The notes beneath the pieces are model-generated. The model did not search any database. It was not told the DNA's origin and saw nothing but the letters and a program-made list of their open reading frames with translations. Positions 8,153-15,977 of a stretch of DNA of 64,000 bases are shown here, one piece after another. The position numbers and the translations under genes were made by a program. Source of the DNA: Methylopila sp. Yamaguchi (GTDB lineage: Bacteria > Pseudomonadota > Alphaproteobacteria > Rhizobiales > Methylopilaceae); the NCBI RefSeq assembly GCF_002897035.1, contig NZ_BAUX01000001.1, forward strand, positions 372,001-436,000, written 5' to 3'. Each line of letters starts with the position of its first letter. Position 1 is the stretch's first letter.

Positions 8153-9565
8153 TCAGCCCGAGATTTCCTCGAGCGACTTTCCTCTGGTCTCGACGCCTAG
8201 CGTCAGCACCGCGACCGCGGCGACGACGAATGAGCCAGCCCCAAGCGCGAACACGCCGGCCGAACCAAGAGTTGGTAAGACCACCCCGATGACAGACGGT
8301 CCGATCAACGAACCGATCCGGCCGACCGCGGAGGCGCAGCCCGCGCCGGTCGCCCGCGCGCGCGTCGGATAGAGCTCCGGCGTGTAGGCGTAGAGCGTCG
8401 ACCACATGCCGAACAGGAAGAACTGCATGACGAGGCCGAACACGATCAGCATCGTGAACGATGGCGCGTTGCCATAGGCGAAGGCTGCGACCGCGGAGCC
8501 GATCAGCATCAGCGCGCACGTGCCCTTGCGGCCCCAGGCGTCGACCAGCCAGGCGGCGGTGATGAAGCCCGGAATGCCCGCGAGCGCGATCAGCACGACG
8601 TATTCGGTCGACTTGGTGTTGGTGAAACCCTGCGCCTGCAGCAGCGCGCCGAGCCAGGTGGTGAGGCCATAGAAGCCGAGCAGCGCGAAGAACCAGACCA
8701 GCCAGATCATCACGGTGCGGCTGGCGTACTCGCCGGCCCAGAGCTCCATGAAGGAGAAGCGGCGCTGGCCCCGCGCGAGGGCCGCGACGGGCTTCGGCTC
8801 CCCGAGGCTCGCTCCGGCCGGCAGCCGCTCCGCGACCTTCCGCTCGATGTGCGACATGACCTTCTCGGCTTCGTCCAGCCGGCCCCGGTCGGCGAGCCAG
8901 CGCGGGCTCTCCGGCACGAGGAAGCGCACGACGAACAGGAACAGCGCCGGGATCGCCTGACACAGGAACATCTCCCGCCAGGTGAAGTGCGTGAGGAACA
9001 GCCAGCTGAGCAGGCCGGCCGCGATGAAGCCGATCGGCCAGAACCCCTCGAGGATCGCGAGGTAGCGGCCGCGCTTCGCCGTCGGGACGAACTCCGACAC
9101 GATCGCCAGCGCGACGGGGAACTCCATGCCCATGCCGAAGCCGAGCAGCAGGCGGGCGTAGCCGAGGGTCGTGGGATCGGGCGCGAAGTAGCACCACAGG
9201 CTGCCCGCGCCCCAGAAGATCATCGAGATCTGGAACACGAGCTTGCGGCCGATACGGTCCGCCGCCATCCCGGAGATCGCCGCGCCGAGGAACATGCCGA
9301 GAAAGCTCATCGACGACAGGAATCCGGCCTGCGCGGTCGAGAGGTTGAACTCGGTCTTGATCGAACCGAGCAGGAAGGTCAGCGAGCCGAGGTCGATCGA
9401 GTCGAAGAACCAGGCGGTCGCGATGATCGCGAAGATCATCTTCTGGTAGCCCGTCATCGGCAGGCGATCGAGCCGCGCCGCGATCATCACGTCGCTCGCC
9501 GTCGTGGCCGACGACGCTCCGGCAGGCGCGGCGGCGCCTCCCGCTGGCAGCGAGATATCCGTCAT
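8153..9565 (-). CDS. MFS transporter (sugar porter/MHS-like)
   Basis: A 470-residue inner-membrane transporter with about 12 hydrophobic helices. Visible signatures are the loop 2-3 motif GMAADRIGRKLVF, PVALAIVSEFVPTAKRGR after helix 4, FLVPESPRWLADRGR before the central loop, and the C-terminal LGVETRGKSLEEISG typical of sugar-porter/SV2-like carriers of aromatic acids, nicotinate or sugars. It is divergent from the GntR regulator at 9766. A 13-bp sequence 86 bp upstream of its start is identical to one upstream of the hydroxylase gene at 13361, so transporter and hydroxylase operon are probably co-regulated. Substrate unknown. Confidence 0.92.
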   Translation of the reverse strand: MTDISLPAGGAAAPAGASSATTASDVMIAARLDRLPMTGYQKMIFAIIATAWFFDSIDLGSLTFLLGSIKTEFNLSTAQAGFLSSMSFLGMFLGAAISGMAADRIGRKLVFQISMIFWGAGSLWCYFAPDPTTLGYARLLLGFGMGMEFPVALAIVSEFVPTAKRGRYLAILEGFWPIGFIAAGLLSWLFLTHFTWREMFLCQAIPALFLFVVRFLVPESPRWLADRGRLDEAEKVMSHIERKVAERLPAGASLGEPKPVAALARGQRRFSFMELWAGEYASRTVMIWLVWFFALLGFYGLTTWLGALLQAQGFTNTKSTEYVVLIALAGIPGFITAAWLVDAWGRKGTCALMLIGSAVAAFAYGNAPSFTMLIVFGLVMQFFLFGMWSTLYAYTPELYPTRARATGAGCASAVGRIGSLIGPSVIGVVLPTLGSAGVFALGAGSFVVAAVAVLTLGVETRGKSLEEISG

Positions 9566-9650
9566 GGCCGCATCCTCCCCCGGTTGCGTGGCTCGAAGCT
9601 CGGGCCCTTTGGGCCTCTTACCCCGACGCTATTTCCGGAAAATGAGAGAT

Positions 9651-9665
9651 GCAACTGATATATTA
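9651..9665. promoter_or_regulatory. Putative GntR operator, copy 1
   Basis: GCAACTGATATATTA lies in the divergent gap between the MFS transporter (start 9565) and the GntR gene (start 9766). The first 13 bases are identical to 13402-13414 upstream of the hydroxylase operon. The core TGATATATTA is a near-palindrome, the expected shape for a GntR/FCD dimer site. The call is inference from identity, position and symmetry. Confidence 0.6.
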
Positions 9666-9765
9666 GTAGCCTTCCAATCCTTCGCCCTTCTCTTTTTGGG
9701 TGGTCGGCGGCGTGCTAAGTCACTCTTCGTCGACGACCAAGCCGCCCCAAGGAAACCGGGAAACC

Positions 9766-10509
9766 ATGAGCGTGACGAAGGTGCGATCGCGACCGCCGCG
9801 CGCTGCGGCGGTCGAGCGTCCGGCGGTCGAGCGTCCCGCCGCAGAGCGCCCCGCGCCGGCGCAGCCCGCGGACGGCGGGACGTTGACTGACCGGGCCTAT
9901 GTGATCCTGGAAGAGCTCATCACCACCCTGCAGCTTCCGCCCGGAGTCTTCCTGAGCGAGATGGCGCTCGCGCAGAGGCTCGGCTTCGGCCGGACCCCGA
10001 TCCGCGAGGCGCTTCAGAGGCTCGCGCGCGACGGTCTGGTGATCGTCGCCCCCCGCCGCGGCATTCTGGTCTCGGAGGTGAACCTGAAATCGCAGTTGCG
10101 CCTGCTCGAGACCCGGCGGGTCCTCGAATCCCTTCTGGCGCGGCTGTCGGCCGAACGGTCGGACGCCGGTGAGCGGGCGCGTTTCGCGGCGATCGCGGAG
10201 GGCATGCGGACCGCGGCGGCGGCCGCCGACGACCTCGCCTTCATGCGGCTCGACCGCGAGTTCAACGACCTGGTCTCGGCCACGGCACGAAACGAGTTTG
10301 CGGCGCGCGCGATGTCCAACATGACCGCCCTGTCGCGGCGCTTCTGGTACCAGCACTACAAGGAGGTCGGCGACCTCGGGCTCTCGGCGCGGCTCCATGC
10401 CGAGGTCGCCGAGGCGATCGCGGCGCGCGACGGCGCGGCCGCGGCCGCGCGATCCGACCGGTTGATGGACTACATCGAGAGCTTCGCCAGAAAGACGCTC
10501 GACGTCTGA
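9766..10509 (+). CDS. GntR-family regulator with FCD domain
   Basis: A 247-residue FadR-subfamily regulator. An unstructured Pro/Ala/Glu/Arg-rich N-terminus (ERPAVERPAAERPAPAQPA) precedes a winged helix (residues about 40-105, with GRTPIREALQRLARDGLV) and an all-helical FCD effector domain. The FCD FH pair that supplies a metal-binding histidine in many members reads FN here (DREFNDLV), so metal binding may differ. ATG 9766 is chosen, with AAGGAA upstream; an in-frame ATG at 9700 has no such site. It is convergent with the PanB-like gene and divergent from the MFS transporter, and probably controls both the transporter and the 13361-10552 operon. Confidence 0.92.
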   Translation: MSVTKVRSRPPRAAAVERPAVERPAAERPAPAQPADGGTLTDRAYVILEELITTLQLPPGVFLSEMALAQRLGFGRTPIREALQRLARDGLVIVAPRRGILVSEVNLKSQLRLLETRRVLESLLARLSAERSDAGERARFAAIAEGMRTAAAAADDLAFMRLDREFNDLVSATARNEFAARAMSNMTALSRRFWYQHYKEVGDLGLSARLHAEVAEAIAARDGAAAAARSDRLMDYIESFARKTLDV

Positions 10510-10518
10510 CGTCGTCTG

Positions 10519-10538
10519 GTCCGGAGCAGATTCCGGAC
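10519..10538. terminator. Possible terminator between convergent genes
   Basis: GTCCGGA-GCAGAT-TCCGGAC forms a 7-bp perfect stem in the 42-bp gap between the GntR and PanB-like stop codons. No U-run follows on either strand, so it may only be a structured spacer. Confidence 0.35.
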
Positions 10539-10551
10539 AGAAGGACCGCCG

Positions 10552-11433
10552 TCAGACCTGCCGGCGGTTCTCGACCATGGCGGCGAACTTCTCGTATTCC
10601 GCCTCGTTGACGCCGTAGGAATGGTCGTCGTCGGGAAACGCGCCGACCTTGACCTCGCGCACATACTCCTTGATCCCCGCCACCGCGACCTCGGTGAGCC
10701 GCGCGTAGCGCTTGGTGAACTTGGGCTTGAAGTCGGTGAAGACCCCGAGCAGGTCGTGGCAGAGCAGGATCTGGCCGTCCGTGCCGACGCCGGCTCCGAT
10801 GCCGATCGTGGGGATTGTCAGCTGCTCGGAAATGAGCTTGGCGATCCGCGCCGGCACCGCCTCGAACTCCAGCATGAAGCAGCCGGCGTCTTCGATCGCG
10901 AGCGCGTCCTCGAGGATCTTGAAGGCCGCGTCCGCGGTCTTCCCCTGGATCTTGAAGCCCCCGAAGGTCGCGACCGTGTGCGGCGTCAGGCCGATGTGGG
11001 ATGCCGTCGGGATTCCCGCGTCCACCAGCGCCTTCAGGATCTGCGCCCGGCTCTTGCCGCCCTGCGGCTTCACGGCGTCGGTGAGCGCCTCCTGCATGAA
11101 GCGCGTGGCGTTTACGAGCGCCCGGTCGATCGTGTTGTAGCTCTGGTAGGGCATGCAGCCGAGCGTGAACGTGTCCGGCGCGCCGCGGCGGATCGCCTGC
11201 GCGTGCATCACCATCATGTCCATGGTCGCAGGGATTGTGTTGGGGTGGCCGTGCGCGATCATCGCGAGGCTGTCGCCCACCACCGCGACGTCGACGCCCG
11301 CCATCTCCGCCCATTTGGCGGAGGTGTAGTCCGGCACCGACATGTAGACCATCTTCTCGCCGGTGGCTTTGGAGGCGCGGATCTGCGTCACGGTGCGCTT
11401 CTCGCGCTTTTCTGACGACGGAGCTGCGGTCAT
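10552..11433 (-). CDS. PanB-like protein (ketopantoate hydroxymethyltransferase family) with altered metal site
   Basis: A 293-residue TIM-barrel protein that aligns along its length with PanB, which adds a hydroxymethyl group from methylene-tetrahydrofolate to 2-oxoisovalerate. Conserved are VVGDSL (Asp54, aligned to E. coli Asp45), RRGAP, SHIGLTPHTV, FGGFKIQGK, the catalytic Glu189 (aligned to Glu181) and GIGAGVGTDGQILLCHD. Two of the three Mg ligands of E. coli PanB are replaced: Asp84 by Cys93 (LGCMPY against LADLPF) and Glu114 by Gln124 (VKPQGG against VKIEGG). The reaction may therefore differ. It is last in a minus-strand run starting with the hydroxylase at 13361, after a 132-bp gap. 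Automated annotation would call it panB, but I withhold the symbol. Confidence 0.85.
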   Translation of the reverse strand: MTAAPSSEKREKRTVTQIRASKATGEKMVYMSVPDYTSAKWAEMAGVDVAVVGDSLAMIAHGHPNTIPATMDMMVMHAQAIRRGAPDTFTLGCMPYQSYNTIDRALVNATRFMQEALTDAVKPQGGKSRAQILKALVDAGIPTASHIGLTPHTVATFGGFKIQGKTADAAFKILEDALAIEDAGCFMLEFEAVPARIAKLISEQLTIPTIGIGAGVGTDGQILLCHDLLGVFTDFKPKFTKRYARLTEVAVAGIKEYVREVKVGAFPDDDHSYGVNEAEYEKFAAMVENRRQV

Positions 11434-11565
11434 ATCGAGTGCTTTCAGGAGGGGTCGCGCGTGAGGCGACGGGAGGCCGGGGCGCTTTGCGCCTGCGGCG
11501 TTCGCCGTCGGGGAACGACCCTCGGGGTGGATCCGCGGGGCCGCGCGATGGACACGTCGCGGCGG

Positions 11566-11871
11566 TTAGGCCGCAGCGGCGTCGTAGGTCGAGACGACGT
11601 CGTCGATGTCGGCCGTCGACATCTCCCACTCGTTCTGGAAGTTCGCCACCACGTCCCGCATGAAGCGCTCAGTCAGCGCCTCGGCCCGCGCCCCGTCGCC
11701 GAAATGATCGGTCAGGATCGCAAACGCCAGTTGCCGCGGGGCGGGACCCTCGTAGCTCCATTCGAAGTCGGCGCCGGCGTAGTCCTTGAGGTCGTCGCGC
11801 GGCTGGAGCGGTTCGCCGTTCACGGTCACCAGAATGCCGTCGATGGTGCGGTCGCCGATATAGGTCTTCAT
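11566..11871 (-). CDS. DUF6166 family protein
   Basis: A 101-residue soluble protein resembling the DUF6166 family: an N-terminal YIGDRTIDGILVTVNGEPL beta segment, then FEWSYEGPAPRQLAFAILTD (the family's gly-pro-x-QLA-A-x-L core) and a helical C-terminus with F-x-N-E-W. Function is unknown. Its start overlaps the stop of the upstream small membrane gene by 4 bp, so the two are translationally coupled. It is the fourth gene of the run that starts with the hydroxylase. Confidence 0.75.
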   Translation of the reverse strand: MKTYIGDRTIDGILVTVNGEPLQPRDDLKDYAGADFEWSYEGPAPRQLAFAILTDHFGDGARAEALTERFMRDVVANFQNEWEMSTADIDDVVSTYDAAAA

Positions 11872-12086
11872 CGCGCGCGCCCCTTAGCGTCCCGGCCCGC
11901 CGGCGTGTTGTCGGCCTTGGACCGCATGACCTCAGGGAAGATCCACAGGCTGACGCCCGTGAACGGCCCGAGGAACAGCAAGGCCATCTGGGGCCCGGTC
12001 TTGCCGAGATGCCCCATGTAGAACCAGCCCGCGGCCGCGGCGAGCAGCACCACGATCGTGAGCCCCATCTTCACCCTAAACGGCAT
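11868..12086 (-). CDS. Small membrane protein
   Basis: A 72-residue protein with two hydrophobic segments (about residues 8-25, LTIVVLLAAAAGWFYMG, and 33-50, MALLFLGPFTGVSLWIF) and a charged, Arg/Lys-rich C-terminus. No family recognised. It lies 27 bp after the four-helix membrane gene and overlaps the DUF6166 gene by 4 bp, which supports it as a real operon member. Confidence 0.7.
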   Translation of the reverse strand: MPFRVKMGLTIVVLLAAAAGWFYMGHLGKTGPQMALLFLGPFTGVSLWIFPEVMRSKADNTPAGRDAKGRAR

Positions 12087-12113
12087 CGCCCCCTCCCTTG
12101 TTGTCGTAGGTTG

Positions 12114-12503
12114 TCAGGCGGCGTAGACGCCGCCGACGACGTGCAGGAGCGCGATCGCGAGAACCGTGCCGGCGAGGAGGATCGCAAGACCCGCCGCGCC
12201 GTCGCGCCAGCGCTCCGGCCACATGTTGAAGATCCCGGGCGCGAACAGGAACGCGAAGCCCGCCACGATGACGACGCTGGTCCAGCGAAGCTCAGCCGCC
12301 GCGTAGATCCCGGTCCCGACGGCGAGCGCAAGAAACGCCAGAGCGTTGACGATCGCAAGCGGAACGCCGGCCGGATGGACCTTAAGGTCGTCGCGGGTTG
12401 ACAGCGGAAAGGCCCCGGCCAGCACGTAGAAGCCCAGTCCCGCGACGCTTGCGAACAGCGCAAACCATGCGAGCGCCCCCAGGTTCGGTTCGATCATGTC
12501 CAT
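12114..12503 (-). CDS. Four-helix membrane protein of unknown function
   Basis: A 129-residue integral membrane protein with four clear hydrophobic segments: LAWFALFASVAGLGFYVLAG, LAIVNALAFLALAVGTGI, SVVIVAGFAFLFAPGIF and AGLAILLAGTVLAIALLHVV. No catalytic motif is visible and I do not recognise the family. It sits 54 bp after the hydroxylase gene. Small multi-helix partners can act as membrane anchors or electron-transfer partners for di-iron oxygenases, but nothing here shows such a role. Confidence 0.75.
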   Translation of the reverse strand: MDMIEPNLGALAWFALFASVAGLGFYVLAGAFPLSTRDDLKVHPAGVPLAIVNALAFLALAVGTGIYAAAELRWTSVVIVAGFAFLFAPGIFNMWPERWRDGAAGLAILLAGTVLAIALLHVVGGVYAA

Positions 12504-12557
12504 TGAGTTCCGGCTCCTCGGTGCGGAGGCCCGACGACGTCGTCGCGCCGATCGACG

Positions 12558-13361
12558 TCATTCGGCGGGCTGCGCGTAACCCTTCTGAGCCGCGGCTCCG
12601 GGAGCCCGCGGCGTGCGCGCGGTCTTCCGCATGTCCGTCTTCACATGCTCGGTCGAGTAGCCGTTGAACAGCGTCCCGATCAGGCCACGGTTGAGGTCGG
12701 AGGTGCCGAACAGCCAGTCCATGATCGGGAACGTCAGGTTCATGTTGCGCTCCATCATGATCGACTGGTCGTGATGGGCGGTGTGGTGCCGCCGGTTGGT
12801 GTTGATGAACGGCATGTTTCTGACGAACCAGTTGTCGTCGACGTGGCAGCAGAAGTGCATGAACTCGTAGATCATGTAGATCGACGTCGTTGTGGTGATG
12901 AACAGCCAGCCGACGTTGGCCGTGAACAGCCAGCCGAGCACGATCGCGCCGGGAATCGACATCAGCGTGAAGGCCGCGAGCGCGTAGGGCGGAAAGAACG
13001 TCACCCGGTAGTCGCGGTGGTCGGCGAACCGCATCTCGTGCTCGGTGAAGAACTGGTGATGCTGCAGCGTGTGGCGGTTGTAGACGGCGCGCGCGACCGG
13101 GTTCTTGGACGGCCGGTGCATGACGTAGCGGTGGATCCACCACTCGACAAAATTGCAGAACAGGAAGGTGATCGGAACGGTCGCAAGCTCCGCCCAGGAC
13201 GGAGCGTCGAGGTTCGACAGGTAGATGTAGAGCGCCGTGAAGCCGATCACGTAGATGATCGCGATGTGCAGCAGGCCATTGTACCAGCCCGCCACGCGCT
13301 GCCGGTAATTCGCCCGGTAAGCGCGCTGCCGTTCGGACATGGTTGTCTGGGTGAGTTCCAT
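12558..13361 (-). CDS. Sterol desaturase/fatty acid hydroxylase family protein
   Basis: A 267-residue integral membrane di-iron oxygenase. The histidine boxes are H77-x4-H82 (HRYVMH), H97-x3-H101-H102 (HTLQHH), H169 in EFMHFCCH, and H192-H193-x2-H196-H197 (HHTAHH), in the usual order between hydrophobic helices. The family hydroxylates or desaturates lipids, sterols or carotenoids using O2 and an electron donor. GGAGGG at 13371-13376 is a good ribosome-binding site. It heads the run down to the PanB-like gene, and the putative GntR operator lies 41 bp upstream. The substrate is unknown; no dedicated reductase is adjacent. Confidence 0.92.
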   Translation of the reverse strand: MELTQTTMSERQRAYRANYRQRVAGWYNGLLHIAIIYVIGFTALYIYLSNLDAPSWAELATVPITFLFCNFVEWWIHRYVMHRPSKNPVARAVYNRHTLQHHQFFTEHEMRFADHRDYRVTFFPPYALAAFTLMSIPGAIVLGWLFTANVGWLFITTTTSIYMIYEFMHFCCHVDDNWFVRNMPFINTNRRHHTAHHDQSIMMERNMNLTFPIMDWLFGTSDLNRGLIGTLFNGYSTEHVKTDMRKTARTPRAPGAAAQKGYAQPAE

Positions 13362-13401
13362 GTTTCCCTCCTGCTTGGACGCCGGTCACCGGCCTTGCTG
13401 C

Positions 13402-13416
13402 GCAACTGATATATCA
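13402..13416. promoter_or_regulatory. Putative GntR operator, copy 2
   Basis: GCAACTGATATATCA contains the perfect palindrome TGATATATCA (13407-13416) and shares its first 13 bases with 9651-9663. It lies 41 bp upstream of the hydroxylase start. The orientation relative to the minus-strand target is the same as for copy 1 and the MFS gene. Confidence 0.6.
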
Positions 13417-13524
13417 TTGGCGCATCACGAAAGCTAGGAGGATTAAAAGTGAGGAGCTGACCACCTATTTTTGGGAAGAGCGGCACGTTCGCGTGGCGAC
13501 AGGCTCGCGCCGCGCCCGGCGCCA

Positions 13525-13880
13525 ATCGAGGGAGCGAGGCAAAACTACCGCGGTAGTGACCCTAGGTTCGAAGTGCTCCTTGTTCATCCTGGTGGACCGC
13601 TGTGGCGAGCGAAAGATTCTCATGCGTGGTCGATCCGAAAGTTGAAATTCAAAGCGGAGAGACCGCCGAGGAGGCCGCCAGACGGGATTTTACAGAAGAG
13701 CTTGGAGTCCCACTCGCCGGCGCGCTCGCGACGCTCGGAACTGTCAAACCTCTAGCAGACAAGATCATTTATGGCTTCTCGTGGTGCGACGACGATGCCA
13801 TTAGCAGCCTTCGTTCGGCAATGGGACGCGCCTTGCAAGCGGCGGCAAGCCCGATCCCGTTATCCAAACCGTCGTGGCGA
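13525..13880 (+). pseudogene. Decayed Nudix hydrolase gene
   Basis: The frame YRGSDPRFEVLLVHPGGPLW is the typical beta-1/2 region of a Nudix protein. After AWSI one C is missing (ATCCG where ATCCCG is expected), and the Nudix box continues in another frame as EIQSGETAEEAARRDFTEEL. The first glycine of the GX5EX7REUXEEXGU box is valine. A further frame change follows near 13800. At least two frameshifts plus a box mutation mean it is not functional. Confidence 0.75.
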
Positions 13881-14003
13881 CCAGCCGTTTTCACTGCAGC
13901 GTACGCGCCCTCGACTTACTGCGTGGGAGGTCATCTCTAGCTGACCATTTCCAAGCGCATCGCGCAGCAGCGCTTCAGATTTCGGTTTCGCCGTTAACTG
14001 ACG

Positions 14004-15181
14004 TTAATGCGGCGTTCGCAGCCGAAGCAAAGCTTGTCGCGTCGCCTCATGTTGGGGAGCCGCAGCGTCTTGCGCGCATCGGAATTTGAGCCTGTCAATC
14101 CAAGCCATCTCCTCGGCTGAGGGGATCGTAGATCCATATCGCCGCTTCAATTCCTTGGATGTGCTTCGACTCCGATTCCCTGTCTTGCTCTCGTCCTCGC
14201 CCATATGACCCATGAACTTTTCTTTCAGAACTTCCGGGACGCCTGCAGCGTCACAGGCCGCGCTGAATGTGTGCCGCGTCGGATGAACGACATGCCTCGG
14301 ATCCGTCGCCACCATGTCAATCTGGCGATTAAGTCTCTTGGACGTTCACCGGAAGGCGGTCGAGGATATCTCGATACTGAAACACGTCGTATTTCCTGTA
14401 ATATCCAATCGGCTTGTCTCCAACGACAGCGGTTAAGACATCGATCCGTCCTGGACAGTCGGCCAGATGCTTGGCGCTCTCGCCCAACTCTTCCTGTTTC
14501 TTAGACGAAAAAGCGGCTACTCGCGTAGATAGCGCGATCCCGGCCGGGCCAGCGATTGCGACACCGCCGCTGCGACTGCCGAATGCACCATGGCCTCCAG
14601 CGTCCCAAGCCCAGGGAGGCGATCAGGGGCGTCGCCGCAATAGCGCCTTCGGGAAGAAGCCGGCGCGGAACACCGACGCCCTGCAGTTCTGCTTGAACGA
14701 AAGCATCGGTGTCCGCCGAAATCAGATCAGCCAGATCGTCGTCCATGATCAGCTTCGGCGCGCCGTCGATGACGATCGGGCGCGACGTTCCACCTCCGGC
14801 GAGGCGCTCCATCGTTATCTGGCATTTCGCTCGATCGGCCCAACGGCGGCGGTCGCCATCGAAATCGTCCATGACATGGTCCAGGATGGCCGCGAGCGCA
14901 GAGCGAGCGTCCGGGCCAAGCCCGGCGCTCCTCAACGTCTCGAATGCCTCCTCGACCACCCGCACGAGCGTCGACGCCCTTCGCCGGGCGATCCGGAAGT
15001 CGCTTGTTTGAACCGAGCGCCGGATGTCCGGTCTGCCAAGGCGAGAAATGAGATCGGATGGGACCGATCTGCGGAACCAGAGCATCTGGCCTCGCCGGCA
15101 AATGTAGCTTGGCGAGATGCTTGGCATGGCACGAATCGCGTTGAACGATCGGCGTGCCGTTTCGGGAAACGAATTTTGCAT
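14004..15181 (-). pseudogene. Decayed tyrosine integrase beside tRNA-Ser
   Basis: The N-terminal part (from 15181) reads ICRRGQMLWFRRSVPSDLIS and DIRRSVQTSDFRIARRRAST, the start of DUF6538-type phage/island integrases. After a frame change the core continues as DVLTAVVGDKPIGYYRKYD and DILDRLPVNVQET up to a stop near 14330. The catalytic C-terminus follows in another frame: HPTRHTF, KEKFMGHMGE and RRYGS (14315-14004). The section carrying the first catalytic Arg is missing. It starts 94 bp from the 3' end of tRNA-Ser, the usual place for an island integrase. Confidence 0.85.
14316..14500. other. Frame-broken middle of the integrase remnant
   Basis: No continuous frame crosses this stretch on the minus strand; it holds the segment ADCPGRIDVLTAVVGDKPIG and a premature stop, and the deletion that removed the middle catalytic region lies at its lower end. 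Confidence 0.6.
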
Positions 15182-15261
15182 CGCTTGGCGGCATCCGTTC
15201 GTGTGACGGTGCGCTGTGACAATGCGAGCGAAAAATCAGGCCATCTGATCGAAAAATATCA

Positions 15262-15275
15262 ACGACTTAAGTCGT
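15262..15275. repeat. 14-bp perfect palindrome abutting tRNA-Ser 3' end
   Basis: ACGACTTAAGTCGT is perfectly self-complementary; its last base is the terminal A of the encoded CCA of tRNA-Ser. It could be the tRNA transcript terminator stem or the remains of an attachment-site arm. No second copy was seen in the window. Confidence 0.5.
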
Positions 15276-15364
15276 GGCGGAGGGAGCGGGATTCGAACCC
15301 GCGATACGGTTTCCCGTATACACACTTTCCAGGCGTGCGCCTTCAACCACTCGGCCACCCCTCC
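15275..15364 (-). tRNA. tRNA-Ser (GGA anticodon)
   Basis: A 90-nt class II tRNA read on the minus strand: acceptor GGAGGGG pairing with TCCCTCC, anticodon loop CTGGAAA giving anticodon GGA, a long variable arm around ATACGGGAAACCGTAT, T-arm GCGGGTTCGAATCCCGC, discriminator G and encoded CCA. The decayed integrase downstream indicates that this gene served as an integration site. Confidence 0.95.
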
Positions 15365-15521
15365 GGAGCAGCGGGGAGTATCAAGCCGCGGAGGCGGTGA
15401 CAAGCGGGGATGACCGAAACTTCGGCGATTGCCGCCGACGGCGCGGCGACCCATGTTCACACCGCGGCCGACGCGGCCGCTGCGCATGCTCGATCCGACA
15501 GTCAAAAGGCCGCCGACGCCC

Positions 15522-15839
15522 ATGATCCGCTTTCTGATTCGCCTGCTCGGCTTCCTCGTGCTCGCCGCCGGCTTCGTGGCGTTGGTCGTCGACGGCGCGC
15601 GGGCGATCGCGTCCGGCGTGGTGACGCTGACGTCCCTCGAGTCGAGCTGGGCGACCTTCGCTCCGCAAAGCCTCACCGACGCCAAGGCCGCCGCCGGCGG
15701 GGGCGCCGCGGCCTCGATTGTCGATCCCGTCCTCGCCTTCCTGCTCTCCGCGCCGACCTTCGCGGTGTTGGTCGCGCTCGGAGTGATCTTGATGCTTCTC
15801 GGCCGGCGTCCGCGCCGGCTGGTGGGCGTCACGCCCTGA
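15522..15839 (+). CDS. Conserved membrane protein of unknown function
   Basis: A protein of about 105 residues with an N-terminal hydrophobic helix (FLIRLLGFLVLAAGFVALVV), a loop containing ASGVVTLTSLESSWATFAP, and a second helix near the C-terminus (FAVLVALGVILMLLG) followed by an Arg-rich tail. Such two-helix proteins are common in Hyphomicrobiales but have no known role. ATG 15522 is chosen because the coding-like composition starts there; an in-frame ATG at 15429 would add a Pro/Arg-rich lead. Confidence 0.65.
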   Translation: MIRFLIRLLGFLVLAAGFVALVVDGARAIASGVVTLTSLESSWATFAPQSLTDAKAAAGGGAAASIVDPVLAFLLSAPTFAVLVALGVILMLLGRRPRRLVGVTP

Positions 15840-15977
15840 CCGCGATCGCGCCCCGCGAGTTGACGAAAGAGTGGCTGCTCCCGTGCTTGCCCGGTCGTTT
15901 CGCGTGTGTCATGCGGGCTTGGGGGCTGCGCGCGCGACCGGGGAGAGCCTGGAACGCCGACGGGGGCTAGTAGGGTC

